A DNA stretch of 64,000 nt, taken from NCBI RefSeq assembly GCF_001938945.1, contig NZ_MKIO01000041.1:329556-393555 (forward strand), given 5' to 3'. The position numbers and the translations under genes are program-made. The notes beneath the pieces were generated by a model. The model did not search any database. It was not told where the DNA came from and was given only the letters and a program-made list of their open reading frames with translations. Origin of the DNA: Xaviernesmea rhizosphaerae (GTDB taxonomy: Bacteria; Pseudomonadota; Alphaproteobacteria; Rhizobiales; Rhizobiaceae). Numbering within the stretch: position 1 is the stretch's first letter; the number at the start of each line of letters is the position of its first letter. Shown here piece by piece: positions 26,200-34,739 of the stretch.

Positions 26200-26573
26200 G
26201 CACCCTTCCTATCATCGCCATCCCCTGCCGTCATCGGCCGCTGAGCGCCGCCCGGAATTTACCGCTTGCATCATTGGCATACTCATTATACCAGTTGGCG
26301 CAACAGCTTGTCGAGCACCAGTCGCGGCAGCAGCGCCGGCCGGGCAAAGAGACCCCCGCCGCGGTGTCAAAGCGGTCGGGGCAGCAGGCTTTGGCGGAAA
26401 ATGCCGGCCGATGGGGTCGGCCGGCGGATATGGCGGTTTCGCTTGCTTGCGCATCATCCCGGCGCGCAAGCCACCGGCGAACCCTGCAACGGGTTGAAGA
26501 TTTCGCGTCCTGTTGCACCGTTCGGGCGCCGCGGGACGTAAGGGCCGATGAGGAAAGCCGGCGAGGAGGCCGC
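26200..26573. other. Regulatory region between GntR gene and the apiose operon
   Basis: About 370 nt with no convincing gene. The part at 26260-26300 is locally AT-rich and holds the candidate operator. The remainder up to the RuBisCO-like gene would be a long 5' leader; a plus-strand frame runs through it but lacks family resemblance. Confidence 0.45.
26275..26293. promoter_or_regulatory. Candidate GntR operator upstream of oiaX
   Basis: Inverted repeat TGGCATA-N5-TATACCA (six of seven positions paired). TGGTATA/TATACCA is the common half-site for FCD-type GntR regulators. It lies 76 nt from the GntR start and about 280 nt from oiaX. Confidence 0.45.
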
Positions 26574-27839
26574 GTGTCCGTGAGCATGATCACCCTGACC
26601 TATCGCATCGAGACGACCGGCAGCGTCGAGGCGCTGGCGGAAAAGATCGCGAGCGACCAGTCGACCGGCACCTTCGTTCCCGTGCCCGGCGAGACCGAGG
26701 CGCTGAAGGCGCGCGTGGCCGCCCGCGTGCTCTCCGTGCGCCGGCTGCCGGATGCCGCGCACGCCAGCTGGCCGGAAGCGGCCGAGGGTCTCCCCATTCA
26801 TCGTGGCGAGGCGGAGATCGCCTTTCCGCTCGATGCCGTCGGCACCGATCTCGCCGCGCTGATGACCATTGCCATCGGTGGTGCCTTCTCGATCAAGGGG
26901 CTGACCGGCCTGAGGGTGGTGGACATGGCGCTTCCCGCCGCCTTTGCCGGCGCCCATCCCGGCCCGCAATTCGGCATCGACGGCAGCCGGCGGCTGACGG
27001 GCGTATATGACCGACCGATCATCGGCACCATCGTCAAGCCGGCGCTTGGCCTCAGGCCTGACGAGACGGCGGCGCTGGTGGGCGAGCTGATCGCCTCGGG
27101 CGTCGACTTCATCAAGGATGACGAGAAGCTGATGAGCCCGGCCTATTCGCCGCTCGCCGCCCGCGTGGCCGCCATCATGCCCAAAGTCAGGGACCACGAA
27201 CAGAAGACCGGCAAGAAGGTGATGATCGCCTTCGGCATTACCCATGCCGACCCGGACGAGATGATGCGCAATCATGACCTCGTGCTTGAGGCCGGCGGCA
27301 ATTGCGCGGTGGTCAACATCAATTCCATCGGCTTCGGCGGCATGAGCTTCCTGCGCAAGCGCTCCGGCCTGGTGCTGCATGCCCATCGCAACGGCTGGGA
27401 CATGCTGACACGCCATCCCGGCATCGGCCTGGATTTCCGCGTCTACCAGCAGTTCTGGCGCCTGCTCGGCGTCGACCAGTTCCAGATCAACGGCATTGGC
27501 GTGAAATATTGGGAGCCGGACGACAGCTTCGTGCGCTCCTTCGAGGCGCTCTCGCAGCCGCTTTTCTCTGAAGCCGACCGGCCCCTGCCGGTGGCGGGCT
27601 CTGGCCAATGGGGCGGGCAGGCGCCCGAGACCTACCGGCGCACCGGCCGCACCACCGATCTTCTCTATCTCTGCGGCGGCGGCATCGTCAGCCACCCCCA
27701 GGGGCCGGCAGCCGGCGTGCGCGCCGTGCGCCAGGCCTGGGAAGCGGCAGTGGCCGATATCCCGCTGGAAGGCTACGCGCTCGACCATCCCGAGCTTGCG
27801 GCCTCGATCGCCAAGTTCGGCGGCGGAAAGGGAGACTGA
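26574..27839 (+). CDS. oiaX: RuBisCO-like protein, 3-oxo-isoapionate-4-phosphate transcarboxylase/hydrolase
   Basis: A form IV RuBisCO-like protein of 421 residues. Its neighbours match the D-apionate pathway, in which OiaX turns 3-oxo-isoapionate 4-phosphate into 3-phosphoglycerate and glycolate. The RuBisCO metal motif is kept: Lys181, Asp183 and Glu184 in DFIKDDEK. The first catalytic lysine is kept (Lys155 in GTIVKPALGL) but the second of the pair is Ala, a mark of non-carboxylating members. LHAHRNG (His269/His271) and CGGGIVSHPQG are also present. The GTG at 26574 lies 4 nt after GAGGAGG; GTG 26580 and ATG 26586 are alternatives. oiaK follows after 5 nt. Confidence 0.85.
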   Translation: MSVSMITLTYRIETTGSVEALAEKIASDQSTGTFVPVPGETEALKARVAARVLSVRRLPDAAHASWPEAAEGLPIHRGEAEIAFPLDAVGTDLAALMTIAIGGAFSIKGLTGLRVVDMALPAAFAGAHPGPQFGIDGSRRLTGVYDRPIIGTIVKPALGLRPDETAALVGELIASGVDFIKDDEKLMSPAYSPLAARVAAIMPKVRDHEQKTGKKVMIAFGITHADPDEMMRNHDLVLEAGGNCAVVNINSIGFGGMSFLRKRSGLVLHAHRNGWDMLTRHPGIGLDFRVYQQFWRLLGVDQFQINGIGVKYWEPDDSFVRSFEALSQPLFSEADRPLPVAGSGQWGGQAPETYRRTGRTTDLLYLCGGGIVSHPQGPAAGVRAVRQAWEAAVADIPLEGYALDHPELAASIAKFGGGKGD

Positions 27840-27844
27840 GCGTC

Positions 27845-29173
27845 ATGGCCGATCTGCTGCTCAGCTATTATGGCGATGATTTCACCGGCTCCACCGATGT
27901 GATGGAGGCGCTGGCCGCCCATGGCGTGCCCACCGTCTGCTTTCTCGGCATTCCCACTCCTGAACTGCGCGCCCGCTTTTCCGATTGCCGCGCCATCGGC
28001 ATTGCCGGCACCAGCCGCAGCCAGACGCCGGACTGGATGGCGGCGGAGCTGCCGCCCGTCTTTTCCTGGCTGAAGGATCAGGGCGCAGCCCTCACCCATT
28101 ACAAGCTCTGCTCCACCTTCGATTCCGCGCCCGCCACGGGCAATATCGGCCGGGCGATCGAGATCGGCCGGCAGGTCTTCGCCCAGGCGCTGGTGCCCGT
28201 GGTCGTCGGCGCGCCGGAGCTGAAGCGCTACACCGCCTTCGGCCATCTCTTCGCCGCCTATCAGGGCCGCACGTACCGCATCGACCGCCACCCGGTCATG
28301 GCGCGCCACCCCGTCACCCCGATGGACGAGTCGGACCTCACCCTTCATCTCGCCCGCCAGACCGCGCTGCCCATCGGCCTCGTGGATCTGCCCATGCTGG
28401 CGGGCGATGGGGCGGGCGCGATCGCGCAGGCGCGCGACGAGGGCAAGGCCATTCTCTTTCTCGATGTGGATGGTGCGGAAAGCCAGGCGGCGGCCGGCCG
28501 GGCGCTCTGGCAGGGGCGCGATGCCGCCCCTTTCCTCGCCGGGTCCTCGGGCGTGGAATATGCGCTGCTGCGCGCCTGGCGGGCGGAGGGCCTTGCCGGC
28601 GAGCGCATCGCCTTCGATCCGCCGGGCGCGGTGGAGCGGCTCGCCGTCGTCTCCGGCAGCGTCTCGCCCACCACCGAACGGCAGATCCGCGCGGCCCTCG
28701 ACGATGGCTTCGAGGGCATCGCGATCGATCCCCTGGCGCTGACGGAGGGCGACGGGGCGTCCGCCATCGAGACGGCGGTGACGCAGGGCCTAGCCGGGCT
28801 GAAGGCCGGGCGCAGCGTCATTCTCTATACCGCGCTCGGCCCCTCGGCCGACCGCGGCGGCGAGATCGACCGCGTAGCGGACGCCCGCCACCGGCTGGGC
28901 GCGCGGCTCGGCACCATCCTGCGCCGGCTGGTGGAGGCGGAGGGGCTGACCCGCGCCGTCATCGCCGGCGGCGATACTTCGAGCCATGCGCTGAAGGAGC
29001 TGCGGATCGACGCTTTGACCACGCGCCTGCCGCTGCCGCAGACGCCCGGCTCGCCGCTCTGCACCGGCCACGGCGCGCACGCCCCGACCAACGGGCTGGA
29101 GATCGCGCTCAAGGGCGGGCAGGTCGGCGCCGATGATTATTTTTCCCAGATCCGCGCCGGACGCGCGGGCTGA
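27845..29173 (+). CDS. oiaK: 3-oxo-isoapionate kinase (four-carbon acid sugar kinase family)
   Basis: A 442-residue kinase of the DUF1537 family. The N-terminal domain opens LLLSYYGDDFTGSTDVMEAL, the acid-binding site; the C-terminal nucleotide-binding domain has VSGSVSPTTERQI, YTALGPSADRGGE and IAGGDTSSHALKEL. In the apiose pathway it would phosphorylate 3-oxo-isoapionate at O4, giving the substrate of the adjacent RuBisCO-like enzyme. It starts 5 nt after oiaX, so the two are surely cotranscribed. Other members of this family act on threonate, erythronate or denatonate; the assignment here rests on the neighbours. Confidence 0.85.
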   Translation: MADLLLSYYGDDFTGSTDVMEALAAHGVPTVCFLGIPTPELRARFSDCRAIGIAGTSRSQTPDWMAAELPPVFSWLKDQGAALTHYKLCSTFDSAPATGNIGRAIEIGRQVFAQALVPVVVGAPELKRYTAFGHLFAAYQGRTYRIDRHPVMARHPVTPMDESDLTLHLARQTALPIGLVDLPMLAGDGAGAIAQARDEGKAILFLDVDGAESQAAAGRALWQGRDAAPFLAGSSGVEYALLRAWRAEGLAGERIAFDPPGAVERLAVVSGSVSPTTERQIRAALDDGFEGIAIDPLALTEGDGASAIETAVTQGLAGLKAGRSVILYTALGPSADRGGEIDRVADARHRLGARLGTILRRLVEAEGLTRAVIAGGDTSSHALKELRIDALTTRLPLPQTPGSPLCTGHGAHAPTNGLEIALKGGQVGADDYFSQIRAGRAG

Positions 29174-29209
29174 CATCCGTTTCGCAATTTTGATCCTGAG
29201 GAGGACACA

Positions 29210-30037
29210 ATGACCAGCATCGCCCTGTTCGGCGCCGGCGGCAAGATGGGCTATCGCCTTGCCAAGAACCTGAAAGGCGCGCGCTTCGATGTGCGCCATG
29301 TCGAGGTCAGCGAGGCCGGCAAGACCCGGCTGAAGACCGATCTCGGTCTCGACTGCCTGGACCAGGCGCAGGCGCTCGACGGCGCCGAGGTGGTGATCCT
29401 CGCCGTGCCGGATACGGCGATCGGCAAGGTGGCCGCCGGCATCGTCGATCAGCTGAAGCCCGGCACTATGGTCATCGCGCTCGATGCCGCCGCCCCCTTT
29501 GCCGGCCACCTGCCCGCGCGCGCCGACCTCACCTATTTCGTCACCCATCCCTGCCACCCGCCGATCTTCAACGACGAAACGGAGATGCAGGCCAAGAAGG
29601 ATCATTTCGGCGGCCTCTTCGCCAAGCAGCACATAGTCTCCGCGCTGATGCAGGGCCCGGAAGAAGCCTATGCGTTGGGCGAGGAGATCGCCCGCACGAT
29701 CTGGGCGCCGGTCATGCGCTCGCACCGCGTGACGGTGGAGCAGATGGCGCTCCTGGAGCCCGGCCTGTCGGAAACCGTCTGCGCCTCGCTGCTCGTCGTC
29801 ATGCGCCAGGCCATGGACGAATGCGTGGCCCGCGGCGTGCCGGCCGAGGCCGCGCGCGACTTCCTGCTCGGCCATATGAACGTGCTCGGCGCGGTCATCT
29901 TCAAGGAGGTGGACGGTGTCTTCTCCGATGCCTGCAACAAGGCCATCGAATTCGGCATTCCCGCGCTGATGCGCGACGACTGGAAAAAGGTGTTCGAGCC
30001 GCAGGAAATCGCCGAGAGCATCCGCCGGATTACGTGA
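29210..30037 (+). CDS. apnO: D-apionate oxidoisomerase
   Basis: A 275-residue NAD-dependent enzyme expected to oxidise and rearrange D-apionate to 3-oxo-isoapionate. It has a Rossmann motif at the start (LFGAGGKMGYRLAKNL, residues 6-21), a phosphogluconate-dehydrogenase-like body with VTHPCHPPIFNDETE, and a helical C-terminal half (LGHMNVLGAVIFKEVDGVFSDAC). A strong GAGGAGGA precedes the ATG. It follows oiaK by 36 nt, and the whole set oiaX-oiaK-apnO-apsD-apnL matches the known oxidative apiose route. Confidence 0.82.
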   Translation: MTSIALFGAGGKMGYRLAKNLKGARFDVRHVEVSEAGKTRLKTDLGLDCLDQAQALDGAEVVILAVPDTAIGKVAAGIVDQLKPGTMVIALDAAAPFAGHLPARADLTYFVTHPCHPPIFNDETEMQAKKDHFGGLFAKQHIVSALMQGPEEAYALGEEIARTIWAPVMRSHRVTVEQMALLEPGLSETVCASLLVVMRQAMDECVARGVPAEAARDFLLGHMNVLGAVIFKEVDGVFSDACNKAIEFGIPALMRDDWKKVFEPQEIAESIRRIT

Positions 30038-30420
30038 CGGATGGGGGGCTGAGGGTACGCCCGGACGTGACGGCCATGAAGGCTGCTGCAGGTAGGACCG
30101 GAGGTGGATGCTCGGGTCAAGCCCGAGCATGACGGGAGAGCGGGGCGGACGGGGGTGCCACAAGCGAGGTCGCCGGCTTCCGCAGTGCCTCGATGACGGA
30201 TGTTGCGACGCGATAGCAGGTCTCCTGCCTCGCTCGCCATCTCCGCAACGGCACCCCCACCTGCGACGTCATGTCAGGGCTTGACCCGAGGATCCACAGG
30301 GGGTGCAGCGGTGGCGGGAGCGATCTCATCCCCCGCGAGCCAACCGGCACGCGCCACAAGCGCGTCCGCCCGACAAGAAACACGGCGGGCCCTTGCGCCC
30401 GAGGGAAGGAGGAGCCCATC
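30038..30420. other. Intergenic region with paired palindromic repeats
   Basis: About 380 nt between apnO and apsD on the same strand. It carries two copies of a REP-like palindrome in opposite orientation: about 30104-30135 (TGCTCGGG-TCAAG-CCCGAGCA core) and about 30267-30299. Such pairs often fold into hairpins that stop or protect transcripts, so the operon may be processed or partly terminated here. Confidence 0.55.
30104..30299. repeat. Pair of REP-like palindromes in inverted orientation
   Basis: Units at about 30104-30135 and 30267-30299 share the GGATxCTCGGGTCAAGCCC core, one on each strand. Further units lie at about 39310-39340, 53199-53235 and 53252-53284. They are short intergenic repeats of a kind common in alphaproteobacteria. 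Confidence 0.7.
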
Positions 30421-31455
30421 ATGACGACACTCAGAGGCGCGCTGATCGGCTGCGGTTTTTTCGCGGTCAACCAGATGCATGGCTGGGCCGGGATCGATGG
30501 GGTGGAGATCGTCGCGCTGTGCGACCGGGATCCGGGGCGGCTGGCCGAAATGGGAGAGCGCTTCGGCGTCGCCCGCCGTCATGCGGATGCGGAAAGCCTG
30601 TTTGCCGAAGGCGGTTTCGATTTCGTCGACATCGCCACCACCGTGGCCAGCCATCGGGCGCTGGTGGAGATGGCCGCCGCCCATGGCATCGCCGCCATCT
30701 GCCAGAAGCCCTTCGCCCGCACCCTCGCCGATGGCAAGGCCATGGTGGCGGCGATGGAGACGGCCGGCGTGCCCCTGATGGTGCATGAGAACTTCCGCTG
30801 GCAGACGCCGATCCGCGCGGTGAAGGCGGCGCTCGATGCCGGCGCCATCGGAACGCCCTTCTGGGGCCGCTTCTCGTTCCGCTCCGCCTTCGACGTGTTT
30901 TCCGGCCAGCCCTATCTGGCCGAGGGCGAGCGCTTCATTCTGGAGGATCTGGGCATCCATACGCTGGACATCGCCCGTTTCGTTCTGGGCGACGTCGAGA
31001 GCCTGACGGCGCGCACCAAGCGGGTCAACCCGGCGATCCGGGGAGAGGATGTCGCCACCGTGCTTCTGGATCACAAGAGCGGTGCGACCTCGGTGGTGGA
31101 TGTCAGCTATGCCAGCCGACTCTCGCAGGAGCTCTTCCCGCAGACGCTGGTGGAGCTCGACGGGTCGGAAGGCACGCTGCGTCTCAAAGCCGATTACCGC
31201 ATGGAGGTGACCGGCCGCGATGGCACCACGACGACCGAGGTCGCGCCCGCCCTCCTGCCCTGGGCCTCCCGCCCCTGGCACAATATTCAGGAAAGCGTGG
31301 CCGCGCTGCAGACCCACTGGCGCGACGTGCTGCGCAAAGGCCTGACGCCGGAAACCTCGGGGGCAGACAATATGAAAACGCTGGCGCTGGTGGAAGCGAG
31401 CTATCAGAGCGCCTTGAACCGCCAGACCCTGCGCCCGGACGCGCTCATCGCATGA
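30421..31455 (+). CDS. apsD: D-apiose dehydrogenase (Gfo/Idh/MocA family)
   Basis: A 344-residue Gfo/Idh/MocA oxidoreductase expected to oxidise D-apiose to apionolactone with NAD+. N-terminal Rossmann fold: ALIGCGFFAVNQMHGW; the catalytic lysine is Lys96 in CQKPFARTLA; substrate-domain motifs include HENFRWQTPIR and ILEDLGIHTLDIARFVLGD. GGAAGGAGG precedes the ATG. Its stop overlaps the start of the lactonase gene (ATGA), tying dehydrogenase and lactonase together as consecutive steps. Confidence 0.83.
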   Translation: MTTLRGALIGCGFFAVNQMHGWAGIDGVEIVALCDRDPGRLAEMGERFGVARRHADAESLFAEGGFDFVDIATTVASHRALVEMAAAHGIAAICQKPFARTLADGKAMVAAMETAGVPLMVHENFRWQTPIRAVKAALDAGAIGTPFWGRFSFRSAFDVFSGQPYLAEGERFILEDLGIHTLDIARFVLGDVESLTARTKRVNPAIRGEDVATVLLDHKSGATSVVDVSYASRLSQELFPQTLVELDGSEGTLRLKADYRMEVTGRDGTTTTEVAPALLPWASRPWHNIQESVAALQTHWRDVLRKGLTPETSGADNMKTLALVEASYQSALNRQTLRPDALIA

Positions 31456-33320
31456 CCGGCGATCCCTTCCCGCTCTTCGGCACGCGTGAGACCGAGACCC
31501 CGCCGCTGCGCCTTGCCGCCGGACGGCTGACGGCGGACCTGTCCGACGGCAATCTTCGCGCCATCCGCTATGATGGCGTCGAGGTGCTGCGCGCCCTCGC
31601 CTATCTGGTGCGCGACCGCGACTGGGGCACCATTGCGCCGCACATCTCCGACCTCTCCATCGACCAGCAGGCCGACCGGTTTGCCGTAACCTACACCGCG
31701 CACTGCGACGGGCACGAGGGCGAGCGGCTGGCAGTGACGGTGTCGATCGAGGGGCGCGAGGACGAGCTGGTCTTCGCCGCCACGGCGCTCTCCCCCACAG
31801 GCTTCACCACCAATCGCTGCGGCTTCTGCGTGCTGCATCCGATCCTCGGGCTGGCCGGCGCGCCGGCGCGGGTCGAGCATGTCGACGGGCGGCTGGTAGA
31901 GACCCGCTTTCCCGAGCTGATCGACCCCTGGCAACCCTTCAAGGACATGCGCGCCATCGCCCATTGGCCCATGGCTGACGTGGAGGCCCTATGCCGCATG
32001 GAAGGCGACACGTTCGAGATGGAGGACCAGCGCAACTGGTCGGATGCCTCCTACAAGACCTATGTGCGTCCGCTCGCTTTGCCCTGGCCCTATCGCATCC
32101 CCGCCGATGAACCGCAGGCGCAGCGCGTGTCGCTTCGCATCACCGACCGGCGCGCGGCAAGGCCGGCGCTCAAGGGCGAAGCCGTCGCCGCCGATCCGGT
32201 CGCATTGTCCTTCGGCGATGAAAGCGGCCGGCTGCCCGCCATCGGCCTGTGGATCTCCGCCGAGGAGGCGAAGGCGAGCCTTTCCGAGGCCCGGCGGCTG
32301 GCGGCGCTCGCACCCCAAGAGCTGATCTTCTCCCTCGATCCCGGCGCCGGGCACGGACAGGATGCGCTTGCCGATTTCGCAGCGCTCGCCGCCCGGCACA
32401 AGGGCCGCAGCACGCTGGAGCTGGCCCTGCCCTGCCGGCGGCCGCCGGCAGAAGAGCTGACCGACATCGCCGGCTGGATGAAGGCGGCAGGCTTCGCGCC
32501 GCAAGCCATTTTGGTCTCGCCCGCCGTCGACCGGCAGTCCACCCCGCCCGGCAGCGCCTGGCCGGACTGCCCACCGCTGGAGACGGTCTATGCCGCGGCG
32601 CGCGCGGCCTTTCCGGGCATCCGGCTCGGCGGCGGCATGCTCTCTTATTTCACCGAGCTGAACCGCAAGCGCGTGCCGGCAGACGATCTCGACTTTATCA
32701 GCCATTGCACCTGCCCGATCGTCCACGCCGCCGACGATCTCAGCGTGATGCAGACGCTGGAGGCGCTGCCCTTCATCACCCGGTCCGTGCGGGCGATCTA
32801 TGGCGAGAAGCCCTATCGCATCGGCCCCTCCATGCTCGCCATGCGGCAGAACCCCTATGGCAGCCGCACCATGCCCAATCCGCATTTCACGCGCCTGCCG
32901 ATGGCCGCGCGCGATCCTCGGCATCATGGAGGCTTCGCCGCCGCCTTCGCGCTGGGCTATGCCGAAAGCGTGCTGCCGGCCGGGCTGGAATGCCTGACGC
33001 TGTCGGCCCTGACCGGTCCCTTCGGCCTGATCGCCGGCCCCGGCGAGCCGGTGCGCGAGGGCGATTTGCGGCCGCTGGCCGCACCGATTGCGCAGCTCGC
33101 CCGCCTTGCCGGCCGGCCTTGGCGTGCCTGCCACAGCGCGGACCCGGCAAGGCTGCGGGCCTTTACGGTGACGGGCGATGGCGGGGAGGCAGACCATCTG
33201 CTGCTCGCCAATCTCACAGCCCTGCCGCTCACCGTTTCGCTCGGCCAGCTTGGCATGCCGGCAGGCAAGGACACACACAGCCTATCGCCTTTCGAGGCGG
33301 CGGTCGTCACGCTGCGTTAA
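31452..33320 (+). CDS. apnL: D-apionate lactonase
   Basis: A 622-residue protein that in this context should hydrolyse apionolactone to D-apionate, between ApsD and ApnO. I recognise it from the operon and from the long glycosidase-like layout: an N-terminal beta-rich region (about 1-250), a TIM-barrel-like middle (about 260-510, with GGGMLSYFTELNRKR, FISHCTCPIVHAADD and GPSMLAMRQNPYG) and a C-terminal beta domain with the PFEAAVVTLR ending. No signal peptide. It overlaps apsD by four bases. No sugar transporter follows it in this window, so apiose uptake must be encoded elsewhere. Confidence 0.8.
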   Translation: MTGDPFPLFGTRETETPPLRLAAGRLTADLSDGNLRAIRYDGVEVLRALAYLVRDRDWGTIAPHISDLSIDQQADRFAVTYTAHCDGHEGERLAVTVSIEGREDELVFAATALSPTGFTTNRCGFCVLHPILGLAGAPARVEHVDGRLVETRFPELIDPWQPFKDMRAIAHWPMADVEALCRMEGDTFEMEDQRNWSDASYKTYVRPLALPWPYRIPADEPQAQRVSLRITDRRAARPALKGEAVAADPVALSFGDESGRLPAIGLWISAEEAKASLSEARRLAALAPQELIFSLDPGAGHGQDALADFAALAARHKGRSTLELALPCRRPPAEELTDIAGWMKAAGFAPQAILVSPAVDRQSTPPGSAWPDCPPLETVYAAARAAFPGIRLGGGMLSYFTELNRKRVPADDLDFISHCTCPIVHAADDLSVMQTLEALPFITRSVRAIYGEKPYRIGPSMLAMRQNPYGSRTMPNPHFTRLPMAARDPRHHGGFAAAFALGYAESVLPAGLECLTLSALTGPFGLIAGPGEPVREGDLRPLAAPIAQLARLAGRPWRACHSADPARLRAFTVTGDGGEADHLLLANLTALPLTVSLGQLGMPAGKDTHSLSPFEAAVVTLR

Positions 33321-33454
33321 TTTGCATCGTTCATGAAAGGTCGAGGTTAGAAAAGGTAGGCGGGCCAGAAAAGGCCGGTCCCATTTTTGCGGTGCACGCC
33401 CTAAATAGAGGCGTGAACCGTCGGGCCTCCGACGTCGTCAGAAGGAAAAATCTC
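33321..33454. other. Intergenic region between apnL and gnd
   Basis: About 130 nt; no terminator is obvious, so gnd may be read with the apiose operon or from a promoter here. GAAGGAAAAA is the ribosome-binding region for gnd. Confidence 0.3.
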
Positions 33455-34450
33455 ATGCAGCTTGCTATGATGGGTCTCGGTCGGATGGGCGCGAACATGG
33501 TGCGCCGCCTCCTGCGGGCCGGCCATGAATGCGTTGTCTACGACATCAACCCCCAGGCCGTGGCGGCGCTGGTGGCGGAAGGCGCCGTGGGCGCGAGCTC
33601 GATCGAGGATCTCGTCGGCAAGCTCCAGAAACCGGCCTGCGTCTGGCTGATGCTGCCGGCCGCGCTGACCGATGAGAATGTCGACCACGTCGCCCGGCTG
33701 ATGGCGCCGGGCGATATCATCATCGACGGCGGCAATTCGCACTACCACGAGGACGTGGACCGCGCCGCGCGGCTGAAGGACAGCGGCATCGCCTATGTCG
33801 ACGCCGGCACCAGCGGCGGCGTCTGGGGCCTGGAGCGCGGCTACTGCCTGATGATCGGCGGGCCGGACGAGGCGGTGCGCCATCTCGACCCGATCTTCGC
33901 CTCGCTGGCGCCCGGCGCCGGCATGCCGGCCGAACTGCCCACCGCCCAGCGCGGCTATCTGCATTGCGGCCCCTCCGGCGCCGGCCATCTGGTCAAGATG
34001 GTGCATAACGGCATCGAATACGGCATGATGGCCGCCTATGCCGAGGGGATGAACATCCTCAAGGCCGCCAATTCCGGCCATGCCGCGCGCACGGCCGATG
34101 CCGAGACCAGCCCGCTGCCGACGCCGCAATATTACCAGTTCGACATCAATCTGGACGAAGTCGCCGAGGTCTGGCGTCATGGCAGCGTCATCAGCTCCTG
34201 GCTGCTCGACCTCACCGCCCAGGCGCTCGCCGCCGATCCCGATCTCTCGGGCTATGGCGGACGCGTGTCGGACTCGGGCGAAGGCCGGTGGACGGTCAAG
34301 GCCGCCATCGATACCGGCGTGCCGGCGCCCGTACTGACCTCCGCGCTCTATCAGCGCTTCACCTCCCAGGGCGAATCGCTGTTCGCCGACAAGCTGCTCT
34401 CGGCCATGCGCTTCGCCTTCGGCGGGCACCACGAGAAGCCCAAGGCCTGA
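33455..34450 (+). CDS. gnd: 6-phosphogluconate dehydrogenase, decarboxylating, short form
   Basis: A 331-residue enzyme of the short, GntZ/YqeC-like class (the long class has about 470 residues). It should convert 6-phosphogluconate to ribulose 5-phosphate and CO2. Visible motifs: Rossmann GLGRMGANMVRRLL (7-20), IIDGGNSHYHEDVDRA, GTSGGVWGLERGYCLMIGG and the active-site block GPSGAGHLVKMVHNGIEYG with the catalytic Lys and Asn. It lies just downstream of the apiose operon. A stem-loop follows the stop codon. Confidence 0.92.
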   Translation: MQLAMMGLGRMGANMVRRLLRAGHECVVYDINPQAVAALVAEGAVGASSIEDLVGKLQKPACVWLMLPAALTDENVDHVARLMAPGDIIIDGGNSHYHEDVDRAARLKDSGIAYVDAGTSGGVWGLERGYCLMIGGPDEAVRHLDPIFASLAPGAGMPAELPTAQRGYLHCGPSGAGHLVKMVHNGIEYGMMAAYAEGMNILKAANSGHAARTADAETSPLPTPQYYQFDINLDEVAEVWRHGSVISSWLLDLTAQALAADPDLSGYGGRVSDSGEGRWTVKAAIDTGVPAPVLTSALYQRFTSQGESLFADKLLSAMRFAFGGHHEKPKA

Positions 34451-34466
34451 GGGGCTGCGACGGCGG

Positions 34467-34495
34467 GCCTTGCCGAAGGCTTTCATCGGCAAGGC
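34467..34495 (+). terminator. Stem-loop after gnd
   Basis: Perfect 10-bp arms GCCTTGCCGA and TCGGCAAGGC around a 9-nt loop, 16 nt after the gnd stop codon. No U-tract follows, so it may act with Rho or as an mRNA 3' stabiliser. Confidence 0.5.
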
Positions 34496-34739
34496 CGCAA
34501 TGGCGCTGGAGCCTCTGCAGTCGGCGTGACCTGTTGCCGTTTGGCAAGCCTTGCTCATAAGTATGATGAAATAGGCAAGTAACCCTTGCCCGCATAGGAT
34601 GCGCCTTCTAGAGGTCGTGCGCGCACAAGGTCCTGGCCGGGCTGACCCCTGGTCTGAACGTCCCGGTCTTGCGGCGCTTGGAGAAGACGCATCGCGGATC
34701 GGACCCATGGTCGTTCTGTCGATCATGGGGGGATAAATT

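Noticed and set aside
32249..33454. Long N-terminal extension of the gnd frame into apnL
   Set aside because: The extension is an Arg-rich out-of-frame reading of apnL; Gnd begins at 33455 with MQLAMMGLGRMG and a good ribosome-binding site.
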